Under the pieces are notes generated by a model. That model searched no databases, was not told the DNA's origin, and saw only the letters and a program-made list of their open reading frames with translations. Below, in pieces: positions 1 through 8,642 of a stretch of 64,000 nucleotides of DNA (the stretch's first letter is position 1; each line of letters starts with the position of its first letter). The translations under genes were made by a program, and so were the position numbers. Origin of the DNA: Nocardioides nitrophenolicus (GTDB lineage: Bacteria; Actinomycetota; Actinomycetes; Propionibacteriales; Nocardioidaceae); the NCBI RefSeq assembly GCF_016907515.1, contig NZ_JAFBBY010000001.1, forward strand, positions 4,774,001 to 4,838,000, written 5' to 3'.

Positions 1-223
1 TGCGGGCGACGTGCGGCTCGCCCGAGGCGGTGATCACGCTGCGGTAGCCGTTCGCGCCGGCGGGGCCGGTGGCGTAGGTCCGGCCGAGGGTGGCGGGAGC
101 GGGAGCGGGGGCCGGGTCGGCGGAGGCGGGGGAGCGGAGCACGCCCGGGAGCGTGGTGGCGGCGGCCGCGAGCCCACCGGCGGCGATGGCGTTGCGGATC
201 AGGTTTCGGCGAGAGATCTCCAC
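1..223 (-). CDS. Tat-exported protein, probably a metallophosphoesterase (N-terminus only)
   Basis: This is the first 74 codons of a gene read leftwards and cut by the window edge. The GTG at 221-223 opens a protein beginning VEISRRNLIRNAIAAGG, a twin-arginine signal (SRRNLI) followed by an Ala/Gly-rich hydrophobic stretch and a likely cleavage after ASA near residue 36. The mature start has a Pro/Ala linker and then a GYRSVITASGEPHVAR segment. From memory that segment resembles the N-terminus of actinobacterial secreted metallophosphoesterases (PPA1498/TIGR03767 type), but the catalytic part is outside the window, so function is tentative. Tat export is well supported. No clear ribosome-binding site precedes the GTG. 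Confidence 0.55.
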   Translation of the reverse strand, partial: MEISRRNLIRNAIAAGGLAAAATTLPGVLRSPASADPAPAPAPATLGRTYATGPAGANGYRSVITASGEPHVAR

Positions 224-350
224 GAAGCAGGCAACGACGCGGGGGTGACCGGGGTCACGTGTCGTCGTACGCCAGTCGTTCACGAACGGGACGCCCGACA
301 CTCGCGCAATCCCGGGCTGGTGTTGACGCGCGGTTCCTAGCGTCCGTGTC

Positions 351-1514
351 ATGAGCGAGGCCATGAGCGAGGCCATGAGGGCAGAGAGGAAGCTCCGCGT
401 CCTGGTGGTCGCCGAGTCCTTCCTCCCGCAGGTCAACGGGGTGACCAACTCGGTCCGCCGGGTGCTCGAGCACCTCGCGGCCGAGGGGCACCACGCCGAG
501 CTGGTGGCGCCGACCGGCCCGGACACCTATGCCGGCTTCCGGGTCCGTCGCGCCCGGGGGGCGAACCTGCCGTTCTACCCGGACTTCCGGCTCGGCCTGG
601 AGACCCGCCGGCGGCTGCGCCAGCGGATGCTGCAGTTCCGCCCGGACGTCGTCCACATCGCCTCGCCCGCGACGCTCGGCTACCAGGCCGCTCGCGCCGC
701 CGGCGAGCTCGGCATCCCGACCGTCGCGATCTACCAGACCGACCTGGTCGGCTTCGCGGAGAGGTACGACGTCCCCGGGGGCGTGCGGGCCGCCGCCGGG
801 CTCACCCGCCGCATCCACCAGCAGGTCGACCGCACCCTCGCGCCGTCGACCGCGAGCATCGAGCAGCTCCGGGACCTGGGTGTCCCCGAGGTGTACCGGT
901 GGGGCCGGGGTGTCGACCTGGTGGCCTTCCACCCGCGGCACCGCGACGAGGAGCTGCGCCGGCGGATCGCGCCGGACGGCCGCCTCCTGGTCGGGTACGT
1001 CGGCCGGCTGGCCGCCGAGAAGGAGCTGGACCTGCTCACCCACCTCGCCGACGACCCGCGCTACGCGCTCGTGGTCGTGGGCGGGGGCCCGGAGGAGCAG
1101 CGGCTGCGCGGCCTGCTGGGTGGCCGGGCCACCTTCCTCGGGCTGCTGCACGGCGACGACCTGAGTCGGGCGTACGCCTCGCTGGACGTGTTCGTCCACA
1201 CCGGCCGCTACGAGACCTACTGCCAGTCGGCGCAGGAGGCGCTGGCGGCGGGCGTCCCGGTGGTCGCCCCGGCCGCGGGGGGACCGGTCGACGTGGTCGC
1301 GCACGGAGCGTCCGGCCTGCTCTACCGGCCGGGCGACGGTGCGGACCTGGCGGCCGCGGTCGACCGGCTGGCCCGGGACCCGCTGGTGCGGAGCCGGATG
1401 GCGGCGACCGGGGTCCGGGCGGTCCAGGAGCGGTCGTGGTACGCGATCAACGAGCAGCTGGTCGCCCACTACCGTGCGGTGCTCGGCGTCCGGGTCAGCG
1501 CGCGGGCCGCGTGA
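351..1514 (+). CDS. mgtA: GT4 glycosyltransferase, MgtA-type GDP-mannose-dependent mannosyltransferase
   Basis: A 387-residue GT-B fold glycosyltransferase. The N-terminal domain opens with VLVVAESFLPQVNGVTNSV, followed by DVVHIASPATLGYQA and the YQTDLVGFAERY segment typical of Rv0557/MgtA-like enzymes. The C-terminal nucleotide-sugar domain has VGYVGRLAAEKELDLL, a DVFVHTGRYETYCQSAQEAL block with the GT4 EX7E pattern, and a GGPVDVV turn. Family members add mannose to glycolipids at the inner face of the membrane (lipomannan-like precursor synthesis). The start is ambiguous because the first 24 bases are two perfect copies of ATGAGCGAGGCC, giving ATGs at 351, 363 and 375, and no ribosome-binding site separates them. 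The 3' end overlaps the convergent neighbour by 20 bp. Confidence 0.85.
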   Translation: MSEAMSEAMRAERKLRVLVVAESFLPQVNGVTNSVRRVLEHLAAEGHHAELVAPTGPDTYAGFRVRRARGANLPFYPDFRLGLETRRRLRQRMLQFRPDVVHIASPATLGYQAARAAGELGIPTVAIYQTDLVGFAERYDVPGGVRAAAGLTRRIHQQVDRTLAPSTASIEQLRDLGVPEVYRWGRGVDLVAFHPRHRDEELRRRIAPDGRLLVGYVGRLAAEKELDLLTHLADDPRYALVVVGGGPEEQRLRGLLGGRATFLGLLHGDDLSRAYASLDVFVHTGRYETYCQSAQEALAAGVPVVAPAAGGPVDVVAHGASGLLYRPGDGADLAAAVDRLARDPLVRSRMAATGVRAVQERSWYAINEQLVAHYRAVLGVRVSARAA

Positions 1515-2451
1515 CGAGCAGGCTCGCGGCCTCCTCGACCGTGTCGACGAGATGGACGTGTTGCTCCATCGCGCGGCCGCGGGCGAGCGCCTGCAGCAGG
1601 GCCCAGGCCGGCAGCTCCTCGGTCCAGTAGCGCCGGCCGACGAGCACCATCGGCGCGACCGCGTCGTCGGTGGCGTAGTAGTTCTCGCACGCGTCCTGGA
1701 AGATCTCCTGGACCGTGCCGCCGGCGCCGGGCAGGAACACGATCCCGGCGTCGCAGACCAGCAGCAGGATCGCCTCGCGCAGGGCGTTGCGGAAGTACTT
1801 CGCGATCGCGGTCGCGAACAGGTTCGGCGGCTCGTGGCCGTAGTGCCAGGTCGGTACGCCGAGCGACGGGGTGGGGTCCGCGGTGAGGCTGAGCGCGTCG
1901 CGGGCCGCCGCCACCCAGTCGTCGACCGAGGGCCGGAAGGACGGGACGGCGGCCAGCCGGCGCAGCGCCTCGGTGAGGGCGTCCGGGGGCGCCGCGGCCA
2001 GCCGGCAGCCGAGGTTGGCGGCCTCCATCGCGCCCGGCCCGCCGCCGGTGGCGACCACGTGGTCGCGGCCGAGCAGGGCACCGAGGCGGGCCGCCTCGGC
2101 GTACGCGGGGGTGCCGCGGTCGGCGGCGTGACCGCCCATCACCCCGACCAGGCCGCGCCCGGCCTGCGCGACCCAGGCGCCGAGCGCGGTGTCGATCGCC
2201 TGGTCGTGCAGCACCTCGGCCAGCGCCTCCGCGGGGCCCGAGGTCGCCAGCGCCCAGTGGTAGGCGCGCCCGTCGAGGGTGTCGGCGTAGCGCGGCGCGT
2301 CGTAGAGCTCGTCGGCGGTGTAGAGGCGGGTGCGGCCGATGTCCAGGCCGGCGACGTGGCTGCCGGCGACGGCACCTGCTCCGGCCTCGAGGGCGTGGTC
2401 GGCGTCGGTGCGGCACTCGACGACGACGCTGCGGGTGCGGGGTCTCCTCAC
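1495..2451 (-). CDS. LOG-family Rossmann nucleotide-binding protein
   Basis: A 318-residue protein of the LOG / 'lysine decarboxylase-like' family. It contains GVMGGHAADRG near residue 105, a VATGGGPGAMEAANLG nucleotide-binding segment and the family signature PGAGGTVQEIFQ (PGGxGTxxE variant). Relatives cleave the N-glycosidic bond of nucleoside 5'-monophosphates; cytokinin-activating LOG enzymes are one branch. At 318 residues it is longer than plant-type LOGs and matches the long bacterial branch, whose physiological substrate is unsettled. The GTG start has no strong ribosome-binding site, so a slightly later start is possible. It converges on and overlaps the glycosyltransferase. Confidence 0.8.
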   Translation of the reverse strand: MRRPRTRSVVVECRTDADHALEAGAGAVAGSHVAGLDIGRTRLYTADELYDAPRYADTLDGRAYHWALATSGPAEALAEVLHDQAIDTALGAWVAQAGRGLVGVMGGHAADRGTPAYAEAARLGALLGRDHVVATGGGPGAMEAANLGCRLAAAPPDALTEALRRLAAVPSFRPSVDDWVAAARDALSLTADPTPSLGVPTWHYGHEPPNLFATAIAKYFRNALREAILLLVCDAGIVFLPGAGGTVQEIFQDACENYYATDDAVAPMVLVGRRYWTEELPAWALLQALARGRAMEQHVHLVDTVEEAASLLVTRPAR

Positions 2452-2504
2452 CGGGCGGACGCTACCCGGCCGATGTCTGCCCTGTGGGACGGTGTTTGTC
2501 TATT

Positions 2505-2523
2505 GATTAACTTGACTTTAATC
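2505..2523. promoter_or_regulatory. AT-rich inverted repeat upstream of metY (candidate operator/promoter)
   Basis: GATTAA (2505-2510) and TTAATC (2518-2523) form a perfect 6-bp inverted repeat around CTTGACT, inside the only AT-rich block between the divergent LOG-family gene and metY, 50 bp before the metY ATG. The same stretch could supply -35/-10 elements. It may bind a methionine-pathway repressor, but no known operator was recognised in full. Confidence 0.35.
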
Positions 2524-2572
2524 TGGTGAGACATCGCCCTTCCGATCGAGGGGCCAGCGACAGGAGCCACCG

Positions 2573-3859
2573 ATGACCCACCGCCCCGAGACCCTCGCCG
2601 TGCACGCCGGCCAGGAGCAGCCCGACCCCGCGACCAACGCGCGAGCGGTGCCGATCTACCAGACGACGTCGTACGTCTTCAACGACACCGAGCACGCCGC
2701 CAACCTGTTCGCGCTGGCCGAGCCGGGCAACATCTACACCCGGATCATGAACCCGACCCAGTCGGCGTTCGAGGAGCGCGTGGCGCAGCTCGAGGGCGGC
2801 GTGGGGGCCCTCGCGGTCGCCTCGGGCTCGGCGGCGATCACTTACGCGGTGCTCAACCTGACCTACGCCGGCGACAACATCGTGGCCATCTCCACGCTCT
2901 ACGGCGGCACCTACGCGCTCTTCGCGCACACGCTGCCGCAGTACGGGATCGAGGTCCGCTTCGTCGACCCGAACCGCCCCGAGGACCTCGCCCAGCACGT
3001 CGACGAGAAGACCAAGCTGGTCTTCGCCGAGACCGTCGGCAACCCGAAGATCAACGTCGTCGACATCCGGGCCTGGGCCGACGCCGCCCACGCCGAGGGG
3101 CTGCCGCTCGTCGTCGACAACACGGTCACCACGCCCTACCTGGAGCGGGTCTTCGACCACGGCGCCGACGTCTCGGTGCACTCCGCGACCAAGTACATCG
3201 GCGGTCACGGCACCTCCATCGGCGGCATCATCGTCGACTCCGGCAACTTCGACTGGGCGGCCCACACCGACCGCTTCCCCGGCCTCACCACGCCGGACGG
3301 CGCGTACCACGGCGTGGTGTGGACCGAGGCGGTCGGCAATCTCGCCTACATCATCCGCGCCCGGACGGTGCTGCTGCGCAACACCGGCGCCGCGATCGCG
3401 CCCCTCAACTCGTTCCTGTTCCTGCAGGGCCTCGAGACCCTGCACCTGCGCCTGGAGCGGCACAGCGAGAACGCGCTCGCCGTCGCGAAGTACCTCCAGG
3501 CCCACGAGGCGGTCGCCTGGGTCAGCTACCCCGGCCTCGAGACCGACCCGTCGCACGCGATCGCCAACCGGCTGTTCACCGGCAAGGGATACGGCGGCCT
3601 GGTCTCGTTCGGCCTGAAGTCCGGCCGTGACGGCGGCAAGCGGTTCATCGAGTCGCTCCAGCTGTTCAGCCATCTGGTCAACATCGGCGACGCCAAGTCC
3701 CTGGCGGTGCACAACGCGACGACCACCCACTCCCAGCTCACGCCGGAGGAGCTCGAGGCGGCCGGCGTACCGGAGGACCTGGTGCGGCTCTCGGTCGGCA
3801 TCGAGAACATCGACGACATCATCGCCGACCTCGAGCAGGCGCTGATCGCGGCCAAGTGA
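2573..3859 (+). CDS. metY: O-acetyl-L-homoserine sulfhydrylase
   Basis: A 428-residue Cys/Met-metabolism PLP enzyme of full family length. It makes homocysteine from O-acetylhomoserine and sulfide in the cytoplasm. The PLP lysine is K207 in SATKYIGGHG; the IYTRIMNPTQSAFEERVAQLEGG segment and VDNTVTTPYL are typical of MetY rather than cystathionine gamma-synthase. The ATG follows CAGGAGCCACCG. It overlaps metX by 4 bp (GTGA), so the two are translationally coupled and supply the acetylhomoserine route of methionine synthesis. An AT-rich inverted repeat lies 50 bp upstream. Confidence 0.95.
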   Translation: MTHRPETLAVHAGQEQPDPATNARAVPIYQTTSYVFNDTEHAANLFALAEPGNIYTRIMNPTQSAFEERVAQLEGGVGALAVASGSAAITYAVLNLTYAGDNIVAISTLYGGTYALFAHTLPQYGIEVRFVDPNRPEDLAQHVDEKTKLVFAETVGNPKINVVDIRAWADAAHAEGLPLVVDNTVTTPYLERVFDHGADVSVHSATKYIGGHGTSIGGIIVDSGNFDWAAHTDRFPGLTTPDGAYHGVVWTEAVGNLAYIIRARTVLLRNTGAAIAPLNSFLFLQGLETLHLRLERHSENALAVAKYLQAHEAVAWVSYPGLETDPSHAIANRLFTGKGYGGLVSFGLKSGRDGGKRFIESLQLFSHLVNIGDAKSLAVHNATTTHSQLTPEELEAAGVPEDLVRLSVGIENIDDIIADLEQALIAAK

Positions 3860-4983
3860 CCACCTCCCACACCGGCCCCGCCCCGGCGCTCGCCGGGTCG
3901 GTCGGGCCGGTCACCACCCGGCGGGCCGTGCTCACGCAGCACGGCCCGCTGGTGCTGACCTCCGGGGCGCGCCTCGACCACGTCGAGGTCGCCTACGAGA
4001 CGTACGGCGAGCTGTCGCCCGCGCGCGACAACGCGGTGTTCGTCTGCCACGCCCTCACCGGCGACGCCCACGCCGCCGGCTGGCACGACGGCGCGCGGCG
4101 GCCGGGCTGGTGGGACAACCTGATCGGGCCGGGCAAGGCGCTCGACACCGACCGGTTGTTCGTGGTGAGCGCCAACCTGCTCGGCGGCTGCTCCGGCACG
4201 ACCGGTCCCTCGTCGGTCGACCCGGCCACCGGCCGGGCCCACGGACCGGACTTCCCGACGCTCGACATGGCCGACTTCGTGACCGCCCACCGTGGCCTGC
4301 TCGACCACCTCGGCATCGAGCGTCTGCATGCCGCGGTCGGCGGCTCGCTCGGCGGGATGCAGATCCTGGAATGGGCGCTCCAGGAGCCGGACCGGATCGA
4401 GCGCGCGGTCCTCGTCGCCGCGAGCTCTCGGCTGACCACGGAGAACATCGCGTTCTCGGCGGTCGCCCGCGCGGCGATCCTGGAGGACCCCGACTTCCGC
4501 GGCGGTCGGTACGCCGAGCACGGCGTCAGCCCACGGCACGGGATGAAGATCGCCCGGATGATGGCCCACATCACCTATGTCTCCGGGACCTCACTCGCCG
4601 AGAAGTTCGGGCATGCGCGCGACACCGCCGGGACCGAGAAGCGGCTGGCCGCCGACTTCGAGGTGGAGCACTACCTGCAGCACCAGGGGGAGAGCTTCCT
4701 GGAGCGGTTCGACGCGCTGTCCTATCTGCACCTGACTCGGCCGATGGACTACTTCGACCCGTTCGCGACCCACCCGGACGTCGTACCGTCGACCCGGTTC
4801 CGGCTGATCTCCTTCGACTCCGACTGGCGCTTCCCGACTGCCCACTCGCTGCGGATCCGCGACCGGCTCGCCGCGCGCGGGGTCGCCGTCGACCACACCG
4901 AGCTGCCCTCGCCCTGGGGCCACGACTCGTTCCTGCTGGAGCCGCCGGGCTACCACGACCTGGTGCGCTCCTTCCTCGGCTGA
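3856..4983 (+). CDS. metX: Homoserine O-acetyltransferase
   Basis: A 375-residue alpha/beta-hydrolase-fold acyltransferase that makes O-acetyl-L-homoserine from homoserine and acetyl-CoA, the substrate of the upstream MetY. The nucleophile elbow GGSLGGMQ places Ser164; D323 (FDSDWRFP) and H356 (GHDSFLLE) complete the triad. The early LTGDAHAAG and GGCSGTTGPSS segments are typical of MetX. The GTG start overlaps the metY stop in GTGA, which decides the start. Length and motif spacing match actinobacterial MetX. Confidence 0.95.
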   Translation: MTTSHTGPAPALAGSVGPVTTRRAVLTQHGPLVLTSGARLDHVEVAYETYGELSPARDNAVFVCHALTGDAHAAGWHDGARRPGWWDNLIGPGKALDTDRLFVVSANLLGGCSGTTGPSSVDPATGRAHGPDFPTLDMADFVTAHRGLLDHLGIERLHAAVGGSLGGMQILEWALQEPDRIERAVLVAASSRLTTENIAFSAVARAAILEDPDFRGGRYAEHGVSPRHGMKIARMMAHITYVSGTSLAEKFGHARDTAGTEKRLAADFEVEHYLQHQGESFLERFDALSYLHLTRPMDYFDPFATHPDVVPSTRFRLISFDSDWRFPTAHSLRIRDRLAARGVAVDHTELPSPWGHDSFLLEPPGYHDLVRSFLG

Positions 4984-5004
4984 GGCGTCCGGCAGACTGG
5001 GGCC

Positions 5005-6063
5005 GTGTTCGTCCACGATTCGCTGCCGATGCGCGTGGTCTTCGGCACCGGGGCCCTCGACCGCGTCGCCGACGAGGTCGACCGGCTCGGGCTGCGCCGG
5101 GTGCTGGTGCTCTCGACGCCCCGCCAAGGCGCGCTGGCCGACCGGGTCACCGGGCTGCTCGGCGAGCGGGCCGCCGGAACCTACGACGGAGCGCGGATGC
5201 ACGTCCCGGTCGCCACGGTCGCGGCGGCGCGGGAGGTGGCCGAGGAGCTCGGCGCCGACGGCTGCCTCGCCATCGGCGGCGGCTCGACGATCGGGCTGGC
5301 CAAGGCGCTGTCGCTGCGCCTCGGGCTGCCGTCGGTGGTCGTGCCGACGACCTATGCCGGGTCGGAGATGACGACCGTCTGGGGGCTGACTGAGGACGGC
5401 CGCAAGACGACCGGTCGCGACCCGGTGGTGCTGCCGCGCTCGGTGGTCTACGACCCGGAGCTCACCTACGGCCTCCCGCCCGCGGTCTCCGGGCCGAGCG
5501 GGCTGAACGCGATCGCGCACGCCGTCGAGGCGCTCTACGCACCCGACGGCACGCCCGTGGTCAGCGCGATGGCCGAGCGCGGGGTGCGCGACCTGGCGGC
5601 CGCGCTGCCGCTGGTGGTCGCCGACGGCTCCGACGGTGCCGCGCGCAGCCTGGCGCTGGAGGGCGCGTGGCTGTGCGGGGCCTGCCTCGGCGCGACCACG
5701 ATGGGCCTGCACCACAAGCTGTGCCACGCGCTCGGCGGCATGCTCGACCTGCCCCACGCCGAGACGCACGCGATCGTGCTGCCCCACGTCGCCGCCTTCA
5801 ACCTGCCCGCCGTGCCCGAGGCCGACGCGGCGCTGCGCCGCGCGCTCGGCGTCGACGACGTCCCCGGCGCCCTGCGCTCGCTGGCCGACCGCGTCGGCGT
5901 GCCCGACGGGCTGCGGGCGCTGGGCGTGGCCCACGAGGACCTGGCCCGAGTCGCGGACGAGGTCCTCGCGGCGCCATACCGCAACCCGGTGCCGCCCACC
6001 CGAGCCGACCTGGAGCGGATCCTCGAGGCGGCGTGGCAGGGCTCGGGCCCGGAGCTCTCCTAG
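5005..6063 (+). CDS. Maleylacetate reductase (iron-type alcohol dehydrogenase family)
   Basis: A 352-residue dehydroquinate synthase-like / Fe-ADH family protein. GGGSTIGLAKALSLR forms the nucleotide-binding turn, PTTYAGSEMT follows, and the metal-site segments NAIAHAVEA and MGLHHKLCHALGG supply the histidines. These features are typical of maleylacetate reductases, which reduce maleylacetate to 3-oxoadipate in hydroxyquinol/resorcinol-type aromatic breakdown. The start is a GTG 22 bp after metX. No ring-cleavage dioxygenase accompanies it, so its pathway partner lies elsewhere. Its TAG stop and that of the convergent RIO-kinase gene overlap in CTAG (6060-6063). Confidence 0.85.
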   Translation: MFVHDSLPMRVVFGTGALDRVADEVDRLGLRRVLVLSTPRQGALADRVTGLLGERAAGTYDGARMHVPVATVAAAREVAEELGADGCLAIGGGSTIGLAKALSLRLGLPSVVVPTTYAGSEMTTVWGLTEDGRKTTGRDPVVLPRSVVYDPELTYGLPPAVSGPSGLNAIAHAVEALYAPDGTPVVSAMAERGVRDLAAALPLVVADGSDGAARSLALEGAWLCGACLGATTMGLHHKLCHALGGMLDLPHAETHAIVLPHVAAFNLPAVPEADAALRRALGVDDVPGALRSLADRVGVPDGLRALGVAHEDLARVADEVLAAPYRNPVPPTRADLERILEAAWQGSGPELS

Positions 6064-6929
6064 ATGACCTGCGCCATCAGCTCGCCGAACAGGTCCTGGG
6101 GATCGACCTCCAGCCCGCGGCGCTGGAACCAGGTGCACACATTGGTGCAGTCGCGCAGCAGGAAGTCGAAGCCCTGGACGTTGCCGACCAGGTCGACCAG
6201 CTGGGGCAGGTCGATGATCACCAGCCGCTCGCCGGCCGCCAGGATGTTGTACGGCGACAGGTCGCCGTGGACCAGCCCGGCCCCCACCAGCGTGAGCAGT
6301 GCGGCCCGCAGCTGGTCGAAGTACGACGCCAGGAGGGCCGGGTCGGGCCGGGTCTGCGCCAGCCGGGGTGCGGTCTCGGCGCCGTCGTTCCCCTCGACCC
6401 TGATCCACTCCATCAGGATCTCGGTGCCGTCGACCTGCACCGGGTAGGGGACCGGCAGGCCGAGCGACCAGCAGCGGTTGAGCGCCGACCACTCCGAGAT
6501 CGCCCACTCCCCGGCGGCGACCTCGCGGCCGAAGGTGCTCTTGCGCTTGATCGCCCGCTCGTCGCGCGAGCGCTTCATGCTGCGGCCCTCGGTGTAGGCG
6601 GCGGAGCGGTGGAAGGTGCGGTGGTCGGAGGAGCGGTAGCGCTTGGCCGCCATCACGACGCTCTGCGCCGGGTCGTGCGGGTCGGTGCGGTCGAGCAGGA
6701 AGACGTCGGCCTCCTTGCCGGTCTTCAAGATCCCCAGGTCGGTGTCGATCGCGCCCTGGGACGTGACGACCCAGTCGGGACGCGGCTCGGGACCGCGGGA
6801 GAGCGGCTCGACGTCGAGCCACGTGGACCAGCGCTGGCCGGCGTCGAGGTCGTCGTACGCCTCGAAGTCGAAGACGAAGCGGGGGTCGATGTCGGAGACA
6901 TCAGGGGTGGAGGGGTGCTCCTGGAACAA
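6060..6929 (-). CDS. RIO1-family atypical serine kinase
   Basis: A 289-residue protein with RIO-kinase signatures: ATP lysine K96 in MAAKRYR, the catalytic loop HGDLSPYN (D223, N228) and the metal-binding IDLPQ (D240), which is the RIO-specific form of DFG. A flexible-loop region rich in Arg/Lys (RSMKRSRDERAIKRK) sits between them. Bacterial RIO kinases autophosphorylate on serine; their targets are unknown. The only plausible start is TTG at 6927-6929, with GAGGAAT spaced 5 nt upstream; an in-frame ATG is absent nearby. A short ORF with a strong ribosome-binding site overlaps this start from upstream. Confidence 0.85.
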   Translation of the reverse strand: MFQEHPSTPDVSDIDPRFVFDFEAYDDLDAGQRWSTWLDVEPLSRGPEPRPDWVVTSQGAIDTDLGILKTGKEADVFLLDRTDPHDPAQSVVMAAKRYRSSDHRTFHRSAAYTEGRSMKRSRDERAIKRKSTFGREVAAGEWAISEWSALNRCWSLGLPVPYPVQVDGTEILMEWIRVEGNDGAETAPRLAQTRPDPALLASYFDQLRAALLTLVGAGLVHGDLSPYNILAAGERLVIIDLPQLVDLVGNVQGFDFLLRDCTNVCTWFQRRGLEVDPQDLFGELMAQVI

Positions 6930-6990
6930 GGTGATTCCTCGGGGTCGAGAGGGTGCGGACTGAGGGCAGGCCGACGACAGCGATCGACAT
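6901..6990 (-). CDS. Candidate 29-codon leader ORF overlapping the RIO-kinase start
   Basis: An ATG at 6988-6990 is preceded by GAGAGGAGCGTGAC, the best ribosome-binding site in this intergenic region. It opens a 29-residue reading frame (MSIAVVGLPSVRTLSTPR...) that runs past the TTG start of the RIO kinase in another frame and stops at 6901-6903. This geometry is that of a regulatory leader or a translation-coupling ORF. No known leader-peptide class (for example Cys-rich) is recognised. Confidence 0.4.
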   Translation of the reverse strand: MSIAVVGLPSVRTLSTPRNHLVPGAPLHP

Positions 6991-7095
6991 GTCACGCTCC
7001 TCTCGACAGGTCCGCGTGAGATCGCGGACGAACGCACCCACCCTGCCGGAGCCGCGCGCGGGCGGGCAACCGGTTTATCGGCGTACATTGACCCG

Positions 7096-8544
7096 GTGCG
7101 CCGACCTGCCGCCCTGCTGGGCCTCCTGCTCGCCCTCCTGCTGTGCCTGCCGGGCCTGACGCCCGCCTCCGCCCTCCCCGGGGTCGAGACGCGCGACGGC
7201 GGCAAGGGATCCGCGCGGGGCGTCGACCCCTACTGGCCGCTCGACGGCAACGGCGGCACCGACGCCCAGCACTACGACGTCCGGGTGCGCTACGACTTCG
7301 CGAGCGGCCGGCTCCGCGGCCGCACCGCCATCACGATGACCGCGACCGCCGCGCTGAGCAGCTTCTCTCTCGACCTGCTGCTCCCCGCCACCGCGGTCAC
7401 GGTGGACGGGCGCAAGGCCCGCTTCCGCAAGGCCGGCAAGCACGAGCTGCGGGTCAGGCCGAAGACCCCGATCGCCGCGGGCGCGACCTTCCGGGTCGTG
7501 GTGCGCTACGACGGCCGCCCGGCGGCGTACCGCTACGCCGGGGAGCGCAACTGGCTGGCCAGCCGCACCGAGGTGGTCGCGATGAACCAGCCGCACATGG
7601 CGCCGTGGTGGTTCCCGTCCAACGACCACCCGAGCGACAAGGCCACCTTCGACGTCCGGGTCACCGTGCCCAAGGGCAAGCAGGTCATCGGCAACGGCGT
7701 CCGGGTGGGTCGCACGGTCAAGCGGGGCCTGGCCACCACCCACTGGCGGATGAGCGACCCGATGGCGACCTATCTCGCCTTCTTCGCCGCCGGGCGCTAT
7801 GTCGTCGACCGCGGCACCACCGCCGCCGGCATCCCCTACCTCAACGCGGTCTCGCGCGACCTGGAGCCGAAGACGCGCCGCTACGTCCGCAACGTCCTGG
7901 GCCGCACCGGCGCGATCACCGACTGGCTGCAGGGCCAGCTCGGTCCGTACCCGTTCGCCACCACCGGTGGCCTGGTCACCGGCCTCGACGTCGGGTTCGC
8001 CCTGGAGAACCAGTCCCGGCCGACGTACGGCAGCTGGATCTACCCGAGCGTGATCGTGCACGAGCTGGCGCACCAGTGGTTCGGCGACAGCGTCGCGGTC
8101 CAGCGCTGGCGCGACATCTGGCTCAACGAGGGCTTCGCGACCTACCTGGAGGCGGCCTACGCCGCCGCCCACGGCGGACCGTCGGTGCCGGCGTACCTCG
8201 ACAAGATGTACGACAAGGAGTGCACCACGCCGAGCTCGGACTTCTGGCGCCTCGACATCGCGAACCCGGGCGCGGACCACATCTTCGACGAGGCGGTCTA
8301 CGACCGCGGTGCGATGGTCCTCGCCGCCCTCGGCAACCGGATCGGCGCCGACGTGCTCGGCACCGTGCTGCGCACCTGGGTCGCCCAGCACCACGACGGC
8401 AACGCCACCGTCGAGCAGTTCGAGGCGCTGGCCGCCAGCGTGTCGAACCAGAACCTGTCCGGGTTCTTCGACGCCTGGCTGCGCGGTGGGTCGATGCCGG
8501 CGGCGACGTCCGACAACGGGCTGGCCGGCGTGACCTGCGGCTGA
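7096..8544 (+). CDS. Secreted M1-family zinc metallopeptidase
   Basis: A 482-residue M1 aminopeptidase-like protein. A Sec signal peptide (MRRPAALLGLLLALLLCLPG, cleavage near ASA) precedes an N-terminal beta-domain. The exopeptidase-type segment GLVTGLDVGFALENQ leads into the zinc site HELAHQWFGDSV (H322, E323, H326) with the third ligand E345 in WLNEGFATYLE. It is shorter than classic M1 enzymes (about 850), lacking the C-terminal helical domain, as usual for actinobacterial exported forms. It probably trims peptides outside the membrane. The GTG start is set by the signal peptide. Confidence 0.88.
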   Translation: MRRPAALLGLLLALLLCLPGLTPASALPGVETRDGGKGSARGVDPYWPLDGNGGTDAQHYDVRVRYDFASGRLRGRTAITMTATAALSSFSLDLLLPATAVTVDGRKARFRKAGKHELRVRPKTPIAAGATFRVVVRYDGRPAAYRYAGERNWLASRTEVVAMNQPHMAPWWFPSNDHPSDKATFDVRVTVPKGKQVIGNGVRVGRTVKRGLATTHWRMSDPMATYLAFFAAGRYVVDRGTTAAGIPYLNAVSRDLEPKTRRYVRNVLGRTGAITDWLQGQLGPYPFATTGGLVTGLDVGFALENQSRPTYGSWIYPSVIVHELAHQWFGDSVAVQRWRDIWLNEGFATYLEAAYAAAHGGPSVPAYLDKMYDKECTTPSSDFWRLDIANPGADHIFDEAVYDRGAMVLAALGNRIGADVLGTVLRTWVAQHHDGNATVEQFEALAASVSNQNLSGFFDAWLRGGSMPAATSDNGLAGVTCG

Positions 8545-8577
8545 CCGGGCGCGCCTCCCCTGTGGCGGGTGGTGCGT

Positions 8578-8587
8578 TTGGTACCAA
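8578..8587. promoter_or_regulatory. 10-bp palindrome TTGGTACCAA upstream of a small membrane protein
   Basis: A perfect palindrome 56 bp upstream of the ATG at 8643, in the 98-bp gap after the peptidase gene. It may be part of a promoter or operator; nothing else supports this. Confidence 0.25.
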
Positions 8588-8642
8588 TGTGCTGATCTGT
8601 GCCCTCGGGGGCGCACCCGCACACGGATGGAGACGCCCGCAC

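Noticed and set aside
2452..2572. SAM riboswitch upstream of metY
   Set aside because: The 121-bp gap shows no conserved SAM-I, SAM-II or SAM-IV core that I can recognise; only an AT-rich inverted repeat is evident.
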